A stretch of DNA of 64,000 bases from Craterostigma plantagineum (GCA_027422505.1 JAPQWV010000018.1:11550001-11614000); one strand, 5' to 3'; shown: positions 10,674 to 23,116, counted from the stretch's first letter. Program-made: numbers and translations. Notes: generated from the sequence alone by a model not told the origin.

Positions 10674-11166
10674 AAGTATCGGAGATATGTGTCACGCAGC
10701 TCCTCTCCTTCATAGGCCTGGAAATGTTCATACTGCGAGAGACATGCTGATTTCCTCCCCTGAGCACTCTCAGTTGTGCCTGCCATAATTTCTACGAGTT
10801 CATCCCATATTTCCTTGGCAGTTGTGCAGCACTCGATGTTAGCATAGACTTCGTTGCCCATAGCCTGGAAGAGGTATCCTTTGGCAGTCTCATCGTCCTG
10901 TAGGCGAGCCTCTTCATCCTCATTAATGGGGCCTCTTGGACTGCGACGTTCATCCATGGGAGGGTTTGCGTTTGGTTGAGCAGGAATGATTGTCCAGAAC
11001 TGTGCTGGACCGTTGAAGATGTAGTCCAGTAGGTAATGAGAGAGTGGGGCGCCTTTGTTCCTGATGAACGTGAGGAACCTGTTTGTCCATATGCTGTAAT
11101 CGCCTTGTCGCAGCATCGGGGTCTGGTGTCGTAGCCCACTGTTGAGATGTCATTTGTGGCAGACAT
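10674..11166 (-). pseudogene. gag: Copia gag fragment, duplicate B
   Basis: Same gag as at 8860-9159 but reaching further downstream: after GYLF it continues QAMGNEVYANIECCTTAKEI, WDELVEIM and EGEELRDTYLRYL, typical of the UBN2 capsid domain. A one-base loss in a G run near 11115 (GGGG here, GGGGG in duplicate A) breaks the frame just after MSATNDISTVGYDTRP, so it is non-functional. It ends at 10674 where the leader of duplicate A begins: the gag/leader segment is a head-to-tail duplication. Confidence 0.83.
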
Positions 11167-12616
11167 GGTTGGTGCAGTCGAATCGTCCGTGGTTTTGATC
11201 TTGTATAGATAAGAGGGTTAGTAACGAACGAGATGAGAAATATGAGTTTAACGAGTAGAGTTTGAGAAAAATCGTTTAAAGAATTTCTTAGAACTAAGTG
11301 AACGTGTGTGATAGTCGAAAACGTATGAAGGGAAAGTATATCCTAGAGTTCGGAGAAGTTCGAGAAATTTAAAAACGATTTTTGAGGAGTAAAATTTTCA
11401 AAAAGTGGTCTAGGTGGATATGTCTAAAGTGGAAGGGAACAAGACTTGAAGGAGTTTGAGGAAAAATTTCAACACGAGAAAGAATTTATCACGAGAAAGA
11501 AACAAGTTCCTGTTTGAGAAGGTGTTCGTGATTACAAGATAAATTACCCAAGAAATTTTGGTTGAGAAATTTTCGTGTTTGTGTGAGTTTAATGAAAGAT
11601 TCTCGGACAGAAAAAGGAAAAACAAATTCTCTGTTGAAAATGATTTTCTCGGATTTTAAACTTGTCATGTGAGGAAGTTTCTCAGTTGAGGATTTTAAAA
11701 CTTCGCAAGAAATTTCGCATCGAGAAGTTTCTCGGATTTGAAAAATCGTGGTTTTGAATGATTTTCTCAGAGGAAATAAACTTTCTCGGCTGAAAATTTC
11801 TTGGATTTGACAAACTTTCTCAGTTTCAAAGAATTTATGCAGATTTGCAAATTTTCTCGGTTTTTAAGAAATTTCTCGACTTTGATAAGTTCTAGGAATA
11901 GTCTTTCTCGGGTAGAGAATTTCTCAGATTTTAAACGTGAGCAGTTGAGAAAAAATGAAGTGACACAGAAGTTCTCGGATTTTGACAAGCTAGGCAGTTG
12001 AGAAAAATGGACATAAAGTGAAATTTTCGCGGTTTTAGAAAGATTCTTGGAATGATTTTCTCAGATATAAAAGTTTCTCGGATTTTGACGAGCTAGGCAG
12101 TTGAGAAAAATGGACTGAAAGTGAATTTTCGCGGTTTTAGAAAGATTCTCAGAATGAAAATTTCTCGAATATGAAAGTTCTCGGACTTACTGGTCCATTG
12201 CTTGTCGCGAGTTTTACCAGAAAATTGTCCGTTTTCACTCAAATCTCACCCAAAATCACTCAAACTTGAACAAAAACTTCAGAAATTCTTCCCTAAATAC
12301 ATATTCGACCGATTTGTGAGCTAAAAACAACAAAAAGCGGATCAAATCGACCAAAATCAGAGAGAGGCTGAGATGACTTTTCTGAGGATTTTTTGCTTCG
12401 AACTTGCTCAAAACTCGTTAAAACTGATCCAAAAGTGTTTTAAAAACATTTTAGGCATAGAGTCGATCTGGGGAAAGGTTTTAAACACAAAAACGAAGTA
12501 TTATTACCCCAAAACGAACTCAAAATGCCCGAAAGTGATTTTTGCCCAAAACACCTTTGATTTTTCTCGGAATCGAACAAAACTGGATTCAAATCAATGC
12601 AGATCGATCCACGTTT
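11167..12616 (-). other. Copia 5' leader, duplicate B
   Basis: Leader between gag and PBS, parallel to 9160-10673 with small indels. It has the same dense TTTCTCGG and TTTTCGCGG motif content. Open frames at 11801-12001 and 12373-12756 lie in it and are not convincing genes. Confidence 0.75.
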
Positions 12617-12628
12617 GCTCTGATACCA
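12617..12628 (-). other. Copia primer binding site
   Basis: GCTCTGATACCA on the plus strand, i.e. TGGTATCAGAGC on the minus strand, two bases from the LTR end. Initiator tRNA-Met type. Confidence 0.9.
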
Positions 12629-12630
12629 CT

Positions 12631-12928
12631 TGTTGGTCCCGATTGCACCAAACAAGGAATCAAAGAGGCTTTGATGGAATGAAAAAGGGAGAGGTTCTCA
12701 TCTTCAAGTGTGTGTATTGTGTGAAAAATAGGATAAGCCTTTTGATCTTTGATTAACTTTAAATATAGTGAGGGTAATACCTTATATACCACATTAACCC
12801 TAGGTATATTAAGGCCCAAGCACTAAAGATTAACTAATTACATTCTTGTCCAAAGCCCAAGCTAAAAGGATAATTACAATATTAAACCCAAGACTTAAAC
12901 TATTGACACAATCTATAAATATCCTAAC
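12631..12928 (-). repeat. Copia 5' LTR (298 bp)
   Basis: On the plus strand starts TGTTGGTCCC and ends ATCCTAACA, with TG..CA ends, directly outside the PBS. On the minus strand it reads TGTTAGGATA to GGGACCAACA. No 3' partner LTR was found in the window, since Gypsy-1 and the window edge remove it. A 53-bp gap (12929-12981) separates it from the next LTR. Confidence 0.8.
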
Positions 12929-12981
12929 ATTCGGGATCGAAGTCCTAGGGTCGGGATCACACGAAACAATCCGCAACATAT

Positions 12982-13329
12982 TGTTAGGTCCTAATTAATC
13001 AACTCTATGATCCTAGGCATGAATTCTAAAGGAATCGATAAGAATTGCGTAGATTGAGATTTCGATCGAAAACCTTCTTGGAGAGCTTTTGAGAGAACCT
13101 CGAGTAGTGAGAGAAGATGTTTTTGTTTCTCGCTCTAGAAACCGAATTGCAAGTCTTTCGGATCAAATCTCAAATCTTCTCTATTAAGCTCAATGTTTAC
13201 AAATGTATTATACCAAACAAGCTTGGTATAAATAACAAATAAGTCCTAAACTAAGGACAAATACAATAAACGCCCCAATCTACGAAGACAGCTAATGAAT
13301 CAAATCACAATTAAAATTGATATTCTACA
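12982..13329 (-). repeat. 3' LTR of ORF3-bearing Copia, copy 1 (348 bp)
   Basis: Plus-strand ends TGTTAGGTCC and TATTCTACA; minus-strand reading TGTAGAATAT to GGACCTAACA. It is preceded on the minus strand by the purine tract CAAAGGGGGAGAA (13330-13342). A homologous 352-bp LTR lies in the same relation to ORF3 copy 2 at 34789-35140, which supports the boundaries. Confidence 0.83.
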
Positions 13330-14570
13330 TTCTCCCCCTTTGTGCTTGATTTCTCTTCCGCTATCTATCCTCGTCGGACATAGTACGACCTGCGCAAGCC
13401 TACGGCATGCTCAAAGTTCCTGAGCGTATTCCTTAGCGCCAGTCGCTCCTTAATGTCCTCAAGTAAATCCATTAGGAGTAGCTGTTCGCTCACGAATCGG
13501 TGGATCCTCAGCATCATCTCTCGATTGATTTCTTCCAGCCTCTGCTCTATGTTCTTCCTGATGACCTTGAGCGTCCCATTACAGAATTGGTGTATCTCAG
13601 TCTTCAGCATCATCCTAGTCTTCTTCACGATCGGATTGTTGTAGGTGACGATTAGGACTGAGCTGATGTGCACGTGATTGTTGGGAAGCCCTTCGATCTC
13701 AGGTCCTTTGTTGAGTGAAGCGGTCATATTGACCTTCTTCATGTTGCTATCCAGAGCAATCTGAATATCGTGTGCGGCGAAGTACTTGACTTGGCGCATC
13801 ATGAGCCGGTAGAGTTCCTCGAGTCATTCTTTCTTTACGAAGCCTTGAGGTCCCTTGTACTTCTCTACGTAGGTAGAGACGGTACAACTCCTCGTGAGGA
13901 AGGTAGGGTATGTCGCTCCAGAGGAGCATCAAGTACAACGGGGATGGTCAAAGCTCTCACTCCAGACAGTAGACCTCCTGATCTGCTCGGCTAGATCATT
14001 CCAGATCAGTTGAGCGAAATCGTAATTTCGCGAGAAAACGATTCCATGGAAAATCCTCATAATGTTGCCGTTGCCTTTGTCGAAGCCGGCGTGCTTCGGG
14101 GATAGACATTTGTTGATGATCCCAAACAATGTCTTCCACGTATGAGGAATCCCGTTGCTCTGCATTTGTGCGAGTTTGGTGAGCGGCGGACGGTATCCCA
14201 GCTGAAGGAAGTCACGTACTAGCTCCGCATCAGTTGGATGGGGGTCGTAGTTCGGGTTGTAGGGGAGGTCGAGGATGAGACCGAAGTCATTCTTGTTCAT
14301 ATTTATGTGCCTCGTCCCTATCACCGTTGTGAAGCTATCTGCCCCTTCAATAACATGGCTCTTGATCATCCCCCAAAATTGTTGAAGGTAGACCATAGGC
14401 ACTGAGGCTGTCACCGTCAGAGCATTCGACAGGGGATGGCCTTGTAGTATAGACACCATAATCTCGTCAGGACACCAAAAGGACGTCATGTCGAGCTGGA
14501 AATTAGTGTCTTGTACACTGAGGTACGGGACCTTTTCGTAGATGTGATTGTACGTAGGATGGTGATCCAT
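13330..14570 (-). pseudogene. Copia ORF3, copy 1, internally deleted
   Basis: Third reading frame of the Copia element, downstream of pol. It begins MDHHPTYNHIYEK at 14570 and runs open for about 205 codons (VYLQQFW, GTRHINMNKNDFG, LSPKHAGFDKGNGN, YDFAQLIWNDLAEQIR). At about 13930 it jumps to the C-terminal part present in copies 2 and 3 (MMRQVKYFAAHD, NNHVHIS, FCNGTLKVIRKNIEQRLEEI), losing about 2 kb of middle and shifting frame. It ends near the purine tract. The N-terminal block resembles the 'QQFW ... YAELLW' proteins that I recall alongside Copia pol in Asteraceae genomes (from memory). Function unknown. TTTTTCAG stands directly before the ATG. Confidence 0.75.
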
Positions 14571-15656
14571 CTGAAAAACAATTCATTAATTTTAACCATT
14601 AATTCGAGATTTAAATCAAGTCGAAATTAATTTTGAAGAGTATATGAATTGGCACATAGGTATACGAGAGTGAACATTGAAGATAATAATGACATTTCGA
14701 CATATGTATATAAGTCATATGAAGGTTTAGTCGAAAATTTTACTAGGTATTTACCACCACAGTTCACTCCGTGAAGTTTTTCCTACGCAAAATTGAAATT
14801 TCAATTGTGTTCCTAAGTGCTGATTTCTAATTAAAATCTCCGTTAATTTTTGCGTAAAATTAAAGTCAGCTACAGTGTAAAGGGCTTAGGAAATTTTACT
14901 AAGTATTGAACTTAACGTGATACTGTAGCCGAGAAATTTTGCGATCGAGAAAAATTTTCGTGTAAATTTACAATCGAGAAAATCAATTTCCTTGAAAATT
15001 TACGATCGAGAAATTTTTCGCGCGAGAATAAAATTTTTCGTCGTGAAGTTATCGAGCACGAAAGTACTTCGATTTCAAAATAGTTTTTTCCTATGGAATT
15101 TTACGATCGAGAAAAATTGACAGCGAGAAACTTGGTGACTTGCCGAGAAAATTTTCGATCGATGAAAATTATTACTGTGGATGTTTGCGATCGAGAAATT
15201 TTATCGTCGAAAAATTGACATTTTCGCTGCTAACATTTACGACCAAGTACGAAATTTGAATCGAAATTACTGTTTGCGATTGTAAGTTTTGCGCTCGAAA
15301 CTCATTTTGCATCTATTAGATCTATTTCGTTCAGTAATCTTTTCGCTCGCATAAATTTAAATTCTCGATTGTAATTTTATTTTTTAATCTACGTTATCTT
15401 TGTTAGCAACAAAAAAAAAAATCGATCGAAAAACTTTTACAGTGCAAACAATAGATCAATTGAAATTCAACTGACACTATTTGCGAGTGAAAAAGTTCTT
15501 CGACGCGTTCAAAAGGTAAAATTCCAGATTCGTTGTTCTTTCAATCAAATTCAAATAACGCAGAAGCTTATCACAATCTACCATAAAACGACTAAGAGAC
15601 TTCGAAACTATCTTAGTATGCATATTTTAACCTAGATTATACTTAGATATTGGCCT
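14571..15656 (-). other. Copia DNA between pol and ORF3, copy 1, ORF3 side
   Basis: Non-coding. Rich in CGATCGAGAAA and AAATTTTCG variants that pair into short hairpins. Parts are recognisable in copy 2 (38346-38978 and 41894-42070), and the 170 bp next to ORF3 also in copy 3 (48375-48546). Continues at 25918 beyond the nested Gypsy-2. Confidence 0.7.
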
Positions 15657-15661
15657 AAAAT
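15657..15661. repeat. Target site duplication of Gypsy-2, left copy
   Basis: AAAAT just before TGTAACACCC; same five bases directly after the 3' LTR at 25913-25917. Confidence 0.88.
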
Positions 15662-16757
15662 TGTAACACCCGTAAAACTTAAATACGAGATTTTGATGTA
15701 ATTAACTGTGTAATTTAATGAAGTACGAGTCTCAATATAAACTTAATGATTTAACTTCTAGGAACGAAAATACAGACTTTAATAATTTCGAAGATAACTT
15801 CGAAATCTATAGTCAAAGAAACACACAAGGATAATAATAATTATACGACAAAACAATTTAAGTGGGCTACACCTAATATTAAAAAATTTAGGCCCAAATG
15901 TATCTAGTTATGATAAGACGTGAGCTTACTTAAGCTCAAGGGAAAAGAACCGTCATCATACATCTTGTCTAATCGGTCACCATTGCCAAAGTAGTCATAT
16001 ATATCTAATATAACGAAAATTTTGAGGAGGGGAAAACCTTGAGACCTTACTAACGGGAAAACTCAAAGAACAAATAGGGAATTCAACCCATATTTGCTAG
16101 AACGAGTTGGAAATCAAACTTCGAGGTAAGGAAGGTCAAAATTTCATCACTAGTGTACATATTATCTTCTTATACTTGCTATACGATAAGGTGTGTGTTA
16201 ATATTCAAGTAATTAGGCATTTATTTGGGAAGAATTGTGAATATATTAGATATAGTTTAGAGCAGGGATTCTTAAGTTTCAATCGACTTAACGGTGTACA
16301 AAGTTGTGATAAATATCGGATAGGAGCTTTATGCGAGTTAGGATGATTTCAACGAAGGTTATGATGGCCTTCAAACGTTTTCAATATATATGTCAATACA
16401 TAATTGCTTGCTAATCATAGAAAATCTGAAGTTATCATATTTAGAAAACCCTAACTTTCGAAACCTAATATACTATAGTTATTTTCAATATCATGTGATC
16501 TCCTTGGTAATCCTAGAATTTATATGAACGTTGGTATGCTTAGAAATTCTACAACCTAGGATTTCGAATGGGTATAATAAGATCTCGAGGTTTATGAGAG
16601 GTTTCGATATACTTTAGAGAAACATTTCGGGATGTATCGATATTAGTTAGATCTCGACAAAAGAGCTCGACAATTGTAAGATCTCGAGATATGATACTTC
16701 TCGACATTGTAAGATTTCGTCCTTGTGTGTTAACAAATGAAATTTCTAACAGGATGC

Positions 16758-16794
<37 letters not shown>

Positions 16795-18466
16795 ATATAT
16801 TCCCTACTGATCATAAATAAGAGTTAAAGAATAAAGATCAATAAAATATTATTACTTTGGACAAAGTTTTCGTGAGTTTTCATGTGATCCAAAGTCTTCA
16901 CATAGATATGTGTTATTATTATTATTAATCAAAAGCCAAGCATAGAGATGATAGATGGAATTCGACAAATATAATAGAGAGAAATCGAGCCACGATAATT
17001 CTTATACATAGATGTCGAGATATATATACTACAAAAGATGTCGATTGGCTTATGAAAGATCTCGATATATACCTTCTTTTGATGGTCTCGATATTTGTTT
17101 TAACAAGGAACTCGACATTTGCTATATAAAATGATTTTGATAAGCTATAGATCTCGATACTTCTTATAGTAATATGTGTCTCGACATTTATATTTAGAGG
17201 GTCTCGACATTGTATAAGCCTTCGACATTTAAAGGTCTAGATATTTTGTAAGAACTTCGACATTGTGTTTTAATTAATAAATTTTCGGTATTTTAGAATT
17301 TTGCTATTTCAAAGGTTTTCAATATTTTAGGGTTTATTTATTTTTAATAATTTCATTATTTTTAGGTTTTTATAAATTTTAGGGTTTTTGAGAACTAGCA
17401 CATATACTAATAATATTTATTTATTTAGAGGTTCGACATTTACGGATTCCACCAGATCTCTTATTTGACAATAGCAGGAGGACAGGTATGTGGATTATCC
17501 ATCTACAATACGTAAACACAAATTATGTGTTTTCATGTGATTATGTGATTTACTTGACTTATGTGCTTTACCTATTTTACGTACGATTTATATAAATCAT
17601 GTTTATATGAAATTTCATATATATGCATATCACGTGCATATCACGTTAGGGCGAGAGACGGTTGTACCGTAGTGAGACGGTAGTGATATGAGATACTGAC
17701 GTACGGGGTAGAATGAGATGCTTGTGATTGGTGACTCTTAGAGGAGTCGAGGTTGGGCTCACTGGGCACCTGGCGGAGACAGGCGTGATCGATCTGTCTA
17801 CTCGGGCGTGACCGTCCCGAGGTGCATACCGCCGGAGATATTGATGTGACCTGATAGGAGGCCATTGGCGTGATCGTCCAGTGCACTATCAGCGTATACT
17901 TTTGGTGCGGAGCGACCCGGTAGGAGGCCATTGGCGTGATCGTCCAGTGCACTACCAGGGTAGGCTGCCGCGAGACTTGGGGGTGGCCTCCCAGTAGTCT
18001 TTGCGCGCGAGGGTGTCGAGCCTAACCTAGGGCCCTGTGTTGTGTGAAATAGGAATGTGGGAAAAGAAGAGTGTGCATTATATTATGTTGTGAGATATTG
18101 GGTTTGGGGTGAGTGCACACTTGCATACATGCATTTTATTCACCTACTGGGCAAAGTGCTCAGTGTTTACGTGTTGTAGGTACTGAGTCCGACGCTGATA
18201 CGCGTCGTGACTGGGGCGGCTGGTGGCGGTGCTCCACGGACTTTTGAGGGCGGTGCGGTACGTGGATGAAGACCTGTGGAGCGGCTTAGGGACTTTTGTT
18301 CTTTTGTCATTTCGGGGCTTCGGCCCGTGTACATAGATAACGATGTAGACATATTTTTATATTAGTGTATATTATTTTAGGAAAAAGTTTTAATTAGACG
18401 GGCCTTCCGCGGCTTACGTTGCGGAAATCCGCCACTAATCTTACTTAGAAAATGAGGGTCGTCACA
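15662..18466 (+). repeat. Gypsy-2 5' LTR
   Basis: TGTAACACCC to GTCGTCACA. It contains an (AT)n run at about 16763-16792, far longer than in the 3' LTR, a cluster of CTCGACATT/TTCGACATT motifs (about 16650-17450) and a 66-bp-period duplication of AGGAGGCCATTGGCGTGATC at 17856 and 17922. The block around 18150-18290 is shared with the other Gypsy LTRs. An open frame at 16107-16346 recurs in both LTRs but has no recognisable protein. Confidence 0.95.
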
Positions 18467-18468
18467 TG

Positions 18469-18480
18469 TGGTATCAGAGC
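18469..18480 (+). other. Gypsy-2 primer binding site
   Basis: TGGTATCAGAGC two bases after the LTR end. Confidence 0.92.
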
Positions 18481-18628
18481 TTAGGCTTCAGATTTTGAAG
18501 ACTGTCCATGTACTGCCGCTCAAAAGCCTGGAGAACCAGCCTGGCCTGTAAGTTTAAAGACTGATTATATGATTACGTGTTATTTGATATATGTGCTTTC
18601 TGTGAATAATTGTAGAAATAGTTAAGAA

Positions 18629-21600
18629 ATGCCAAGGACACGTAGAGAAGCGGGTGAAACTAGTCGTAGGGCGGGTTCCGAATCCCCACCGAATGAGGAC
18701 CGCTCTACAATTCATCAGTTAACTGATCTGATTCGGCGGCAGTCCGATCAGATTAACGACCTTATCCACCGTCAAAATTCCTCGGAACGCCACTCATCCC
18801 CTAGCCTAGAACGTGTAGAGGCTGCCGGGGAAAGGTTCCGACGGTTAAACCCCCCTTCGTTCGAAGAGGCAGTCGATCCTACCTTCGCGGAGGATTGGCT
18901 CAGAACAATAGAAAATATGTTCCGAGTTAGCCACCTGCCTGATACTGAAAAGGTGACATGTGCCACCTTTATGTTACGTGGGAACGCGGGCTACTGGTAG
19001 GATACCGTTCAGGTGCTCGAGGATCCCACTATGATGACCTGGGAGAGGTTTAAGGCCCTCTTCCGAGGAAAATACTTCACGGCGCCAGATCGAGCGCAGA
19101 AGCTAAACGAGTTCATCAATCTGAAACAAGGAGGGATGTCTGTAGCAGACTACATCCGCAAATTCGAGCAGTTGTCTAGGTTTGCGCCACATATCGTGGC
19201 CACCGACGAGCTGAAGATAGAACGTTTTCTGGAAGGTCTCATGCCCGAGATCTTCCGAAGCGTAAGTATGGACGATACGAAAGGGAAGACTTATGCCCGT
19301 ATCGCTGAACGAGCAATCCTAGCTGAGCAGGCGGAGAGCAGGGTTGCAAAGGTGCAGGATGCTAAGCGGAGAACAGAAGGACAACAAGGGGGAGGGAACC
19401 AGAAACGCCAATTTTTCGGCAAGGGACCAAATTATCGCGGGAATCAACTGGGCCAGCAGAACTGGAGACCAAGACCGAACCAAGGGCCATTTAACGCTCC
19501 GAACCGGCCCTCAGGTGCTGCAACGCAATGTCGACAGTGTGGGCGTTTCCATTCTGGTCCGTGCTATGGACCAAGACCAAACCCGACCCCACAATGCTTC
19601 CGATGTGGGAAAATAGGACACTACGCTAGGAACTGCAACGAAAATATGCCTCAAGTTCCGAATCAACCCCTAATCCGACCCCCTCTAGTGCCAGCGCGAG
19701 TTTTTACTCTAACGAATGAGGAGGCCGAAGCAAATCCTTCCGTAGTAACGGGTACGTTGACTATCTATGACGTGCCCACTTCTGTGTTAATTGACTCTGG
19801 GGCTACACATTCATTCGTGTCGGCCAAATATGTGGAAAAGGTGGGAGTTTCTCCTACCTTATCTGAATGCAATTACATAGTTACCTTACCACACGGTGAT
19901 CCGACGCGCACTAACCAAGTGCTGGAAGGATGCTCCATTAACATTGAGGGTAGAGATCTGAGCGTCGACCTGATTGTGATCCCAATGAACGACTATGATG
20001 TCATCTTTGGGATGGATTGGCTTTCGAGATATGGAGCCATCATAGATTGTAACAAGAAGGTCGTAAAATTTCAACTGCCCGAAGAAGAGGTGTTCACTTT
20101 TTCGGAAAAAACTATTTTAAATCGTATTCCGCAAATCTCTGCGTTGAAGGCTCAACGACTCTTGAGATCCGGTTGTGAGTCTTATCTCGTATATGCGATG
20201 AAGGCAGAGGAGTTACCTCAGCCAGAACTGAAGGACGTACCGATAGTCAATGAGTATATTGATGTATTTCCCGATGATCTCCCGGGTTTACCCCCTGATC
20301 GAGAAATACAATTTACAATAGATCTGATACCGGGGTCCGCCCCAATTTCTAAGGCTCCTTATCGACTAGCACCGAATGAACTGAAATAATTGAAGGAGCA
20401 ACTGGAGGACTTGTTGCAGAAGGGGTTTATTCAACCCAGTTTTTCACCATGGGGAGTGCCGGTTTTATTCGTGCGAAAGAAAGACGGGTCGATGCGACTA
20501 TGCATCGACTATAGGGAGCTGAATAAGATCACGATCAAGAATAAATACCCGTTACCGAGGATCGATGATCTATTCGACCAACTACAGGGTGCTACGGTAT
20601 TCTCGAAAATTGACCTCCGTTCGGGATACCATCAATTGAAGATCAGGGAGGTAGATGTTCCTAAAACCGCATTCAGTACAAGGTACGGCCATTATGAGTT
20701 TCTGGTCATGCCTTTTGGACTGACAAATGCCCCAGCTGCTTTTATGGACTTGATGAATCGGGTCTTTAAAGACTATCTCGATCGTTTCGTAATCGTCTTT
20801 ATTGATGATATCCTGATCTATTCTAAGACGAAGGAGGAACACGAGAACCATTTACGAATCGTCTTAGGAATCCTGCGAGAGAAACAGCTTTACGCCAAAT
20901 TCAAGAAATGCGAATTTTGGCTTGAGCAAGTAGCCTTCTTGGGACACGTGATTTCCGGGAGTGGAATCTCCGTGGACCCGAGTAAGATTGAGGCCGTGAA
21001 CAATTGGCCACGACCAACTACTCCGATCGAGGTCCGAAGTTTTCTTGGGCTTGCGGGATATTATCGTAAGTTCATTGCTGACTTCTCCACCATTGCCTCA
21101 ACATTGACAAACCTTACGAGGAAGAGCGTGCCTTTCAAGTGGTCTGAAGCTTGCGAACAAAGTTTTCAGGAGCTGAAAAAGCGACTCACATCTGCTCCTA
21201 TTCTGACTATACCCTCGGGAACTGGAGGATTCTCAGTCTATAGTGATGCCTCGAAAAATGGACTGGGATGCGTGCTGATGCAAAATGGGAAGGTGATCGC
21301 TTATGCTTCACGGCAACTAAAAGAATACGAAAAGAACTACCCAACCCACGACTTAGAACTTGCAGCAGTCGTCTTTGCCTTAAAGATTTGGAGACACTAC
21401 CTTTACGGAGAATGGTGCGAAATCTTTACAGACCATAAGAGTCTAAAATATTTCTTCACCCAGAAAGAGCTGAATATGAGACAACGACGATGGCTGGAAC
21501 TTGTAAAAGACTACGACTGCGTTATTAATTATCACCCGGGCAAAGCGAACGTAGTCGCAGACGCGCTTAGTCGAAAGGCGATAAGTACGGAATTGCACAG

Positions 21601-23095
21601 GCTTGGAGTGGAAATAGTCCATTTGGGCGAAGTCGAAACGAAAGTAGCAACGCTGACTCTTCAGCCGACGTTGCTAGAGCGAATTCAAAGAACACAAGAA
21701 AAGGATGAATTCTATCTAAAGGCGAAGGATACATTACCCGAAGACTTCGAAATCCGGGCAGACGGAACCTTGTTATACAAGAATCGGCTATACGTGCCCA
21801 ACGACGAGGAGTTACGACGAACGATAATGACAGAAGCGCACGCAACAACGTACTCAGTACACCCGGGTGCGACAAAGATGTACCAAGACTTGCGGATCAT
21901 ATATTGGTGGCCGGGAATGAAGAAGGATATCGCCATATTCGTAAGTAGATGTATGACGTGCCAGCTGATCAAAGCGGAACACCAGCGACCAGCTGGAACT
22001 CTGCAGCCTTTACCAATTCCCGAATGGAAATGGGATCACATCACGATGGACTTCGTCGTTGGTTTGCCTAAAACGACGAAAGGCCACGATGCTATTTGGG
22101 TGATTGTTGATCGCCTAACCAAATCAGCCCATTTCATTCCTATCAGCTCTACTTATTCCATGGAACGGTAAGCTGAGTTATATATTCAGGAAATTGTTCG
22201 ACTCCATGGAATTCCAATTTCTATTGTCTCGGATCGAGATTCGAGATTTCTATCCAACTTCTGGCAAAGCTTACAAAAAGCGATGGGTACTAAGCTCTCG
22301 TTCAGTACTGCATACCATCCCCAGACTGACGGACAGTCTGAACGGACGATCCAAACCCTTGAGGACATGTTACGAGCGTGCGTGCTAGACTTCAAGGGAA
22401 ACTGAAGTACTTGCCGCTGATGGAATTTTCTTACAACAATAGCTTTCATGCTACGATCGGAATGGCACCGTACGAGGCATTGTACGGGCGCAAATGTCGA
22501 TCCCCTATTCATTGGGACGAAATCGGCGAACGAGCTTTATTAGGACCCGATATGATTCAAGAAACAACAGAAGCAGTGACCAAAATCTGAGAAAGAATGC
22601 GAATGGCTAAGAGTCGACAGAAAAGTTACGCAGATCATAGGAGACGACCATTGGAATTTGCAAAGAACGACCAAGTATTTTTGAAGATTTCCCCGATGAA
22701 AGGAGTGAAGCGATTTGGAAAGAAGGGCAAGCTAAGTCCAAGATACATAGGCCCATTCAAGATTATTAGACGAGTCGGTGAAGTTGCATACCAGTTGGAA
22801 TTACCGACTTCCCTGTCACAAGTTCACGACGTATTTCACGTATCGACATTACGAAAATACGTCGCGGACCCGAGTCATGTGGATCCAGAACGAGCTTCTT
22901 TATCAACAGCTCAAGCCCGACTTGAGTTACGAAGAGAAGCCTGTAGAGATTTTGATGTACGAGATGAAACAGCTCCGGAATAAAACTATTCCGTTAGTTA
23001 AGGTGTTGTGGCGGAATCAATCAATTGAGGAAGCCACTTGGGAGCGTGAGGATGATATGAGAGTTCGTTATCCCGAATTATTCCAGTCGGCGTAA
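18629..23095 (+). pseudogene. gag-pol: Gypsy-2 gag-pol polyprotein, multiply disabled
   Basis: One frame from ATG 18629 holds gag, two Cys-rich segments (CRQCGRFHSGPC and CFRCGKIGHYARNC, near 19530-19640), protease (IDSGATHSF), RT (FIDDILIYS), RNase H and integrase. Inactivating changes relative to Gypsy-1: TAG at 18998 (Trp codon), TAA at 20387 (Glu codon), TAA at 22169 (Tyr codon), a 4-base loss near 22403, TGA at 22588 (Arg codon) and a further frameshift near 22890. The C-terminal chromodomain-like segment is readable in the last frame ([16 protein letters not shown]). Catalytic motifs in between are intact, so decay is recent. It cannot make its own enzymes; movement would need help in trans. 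Confidence 0.94.
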
Positions 23096-23116
23096 TTTCG
23101 GGGACGAAATTCTTTT

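Noticed and set aside
12373..12756. 127-codon plus-strand frame across Copia leader and LTR
   Set aside because: Crosses PBS and LTR borders of a minus-strand element and has no homology.
16107..16346. 79-codon frame in the Gypsy-2 LTR, also at 23574-23813
   Set aside because: Conserved only because the LTRs are near-identical; no recognisable protein.
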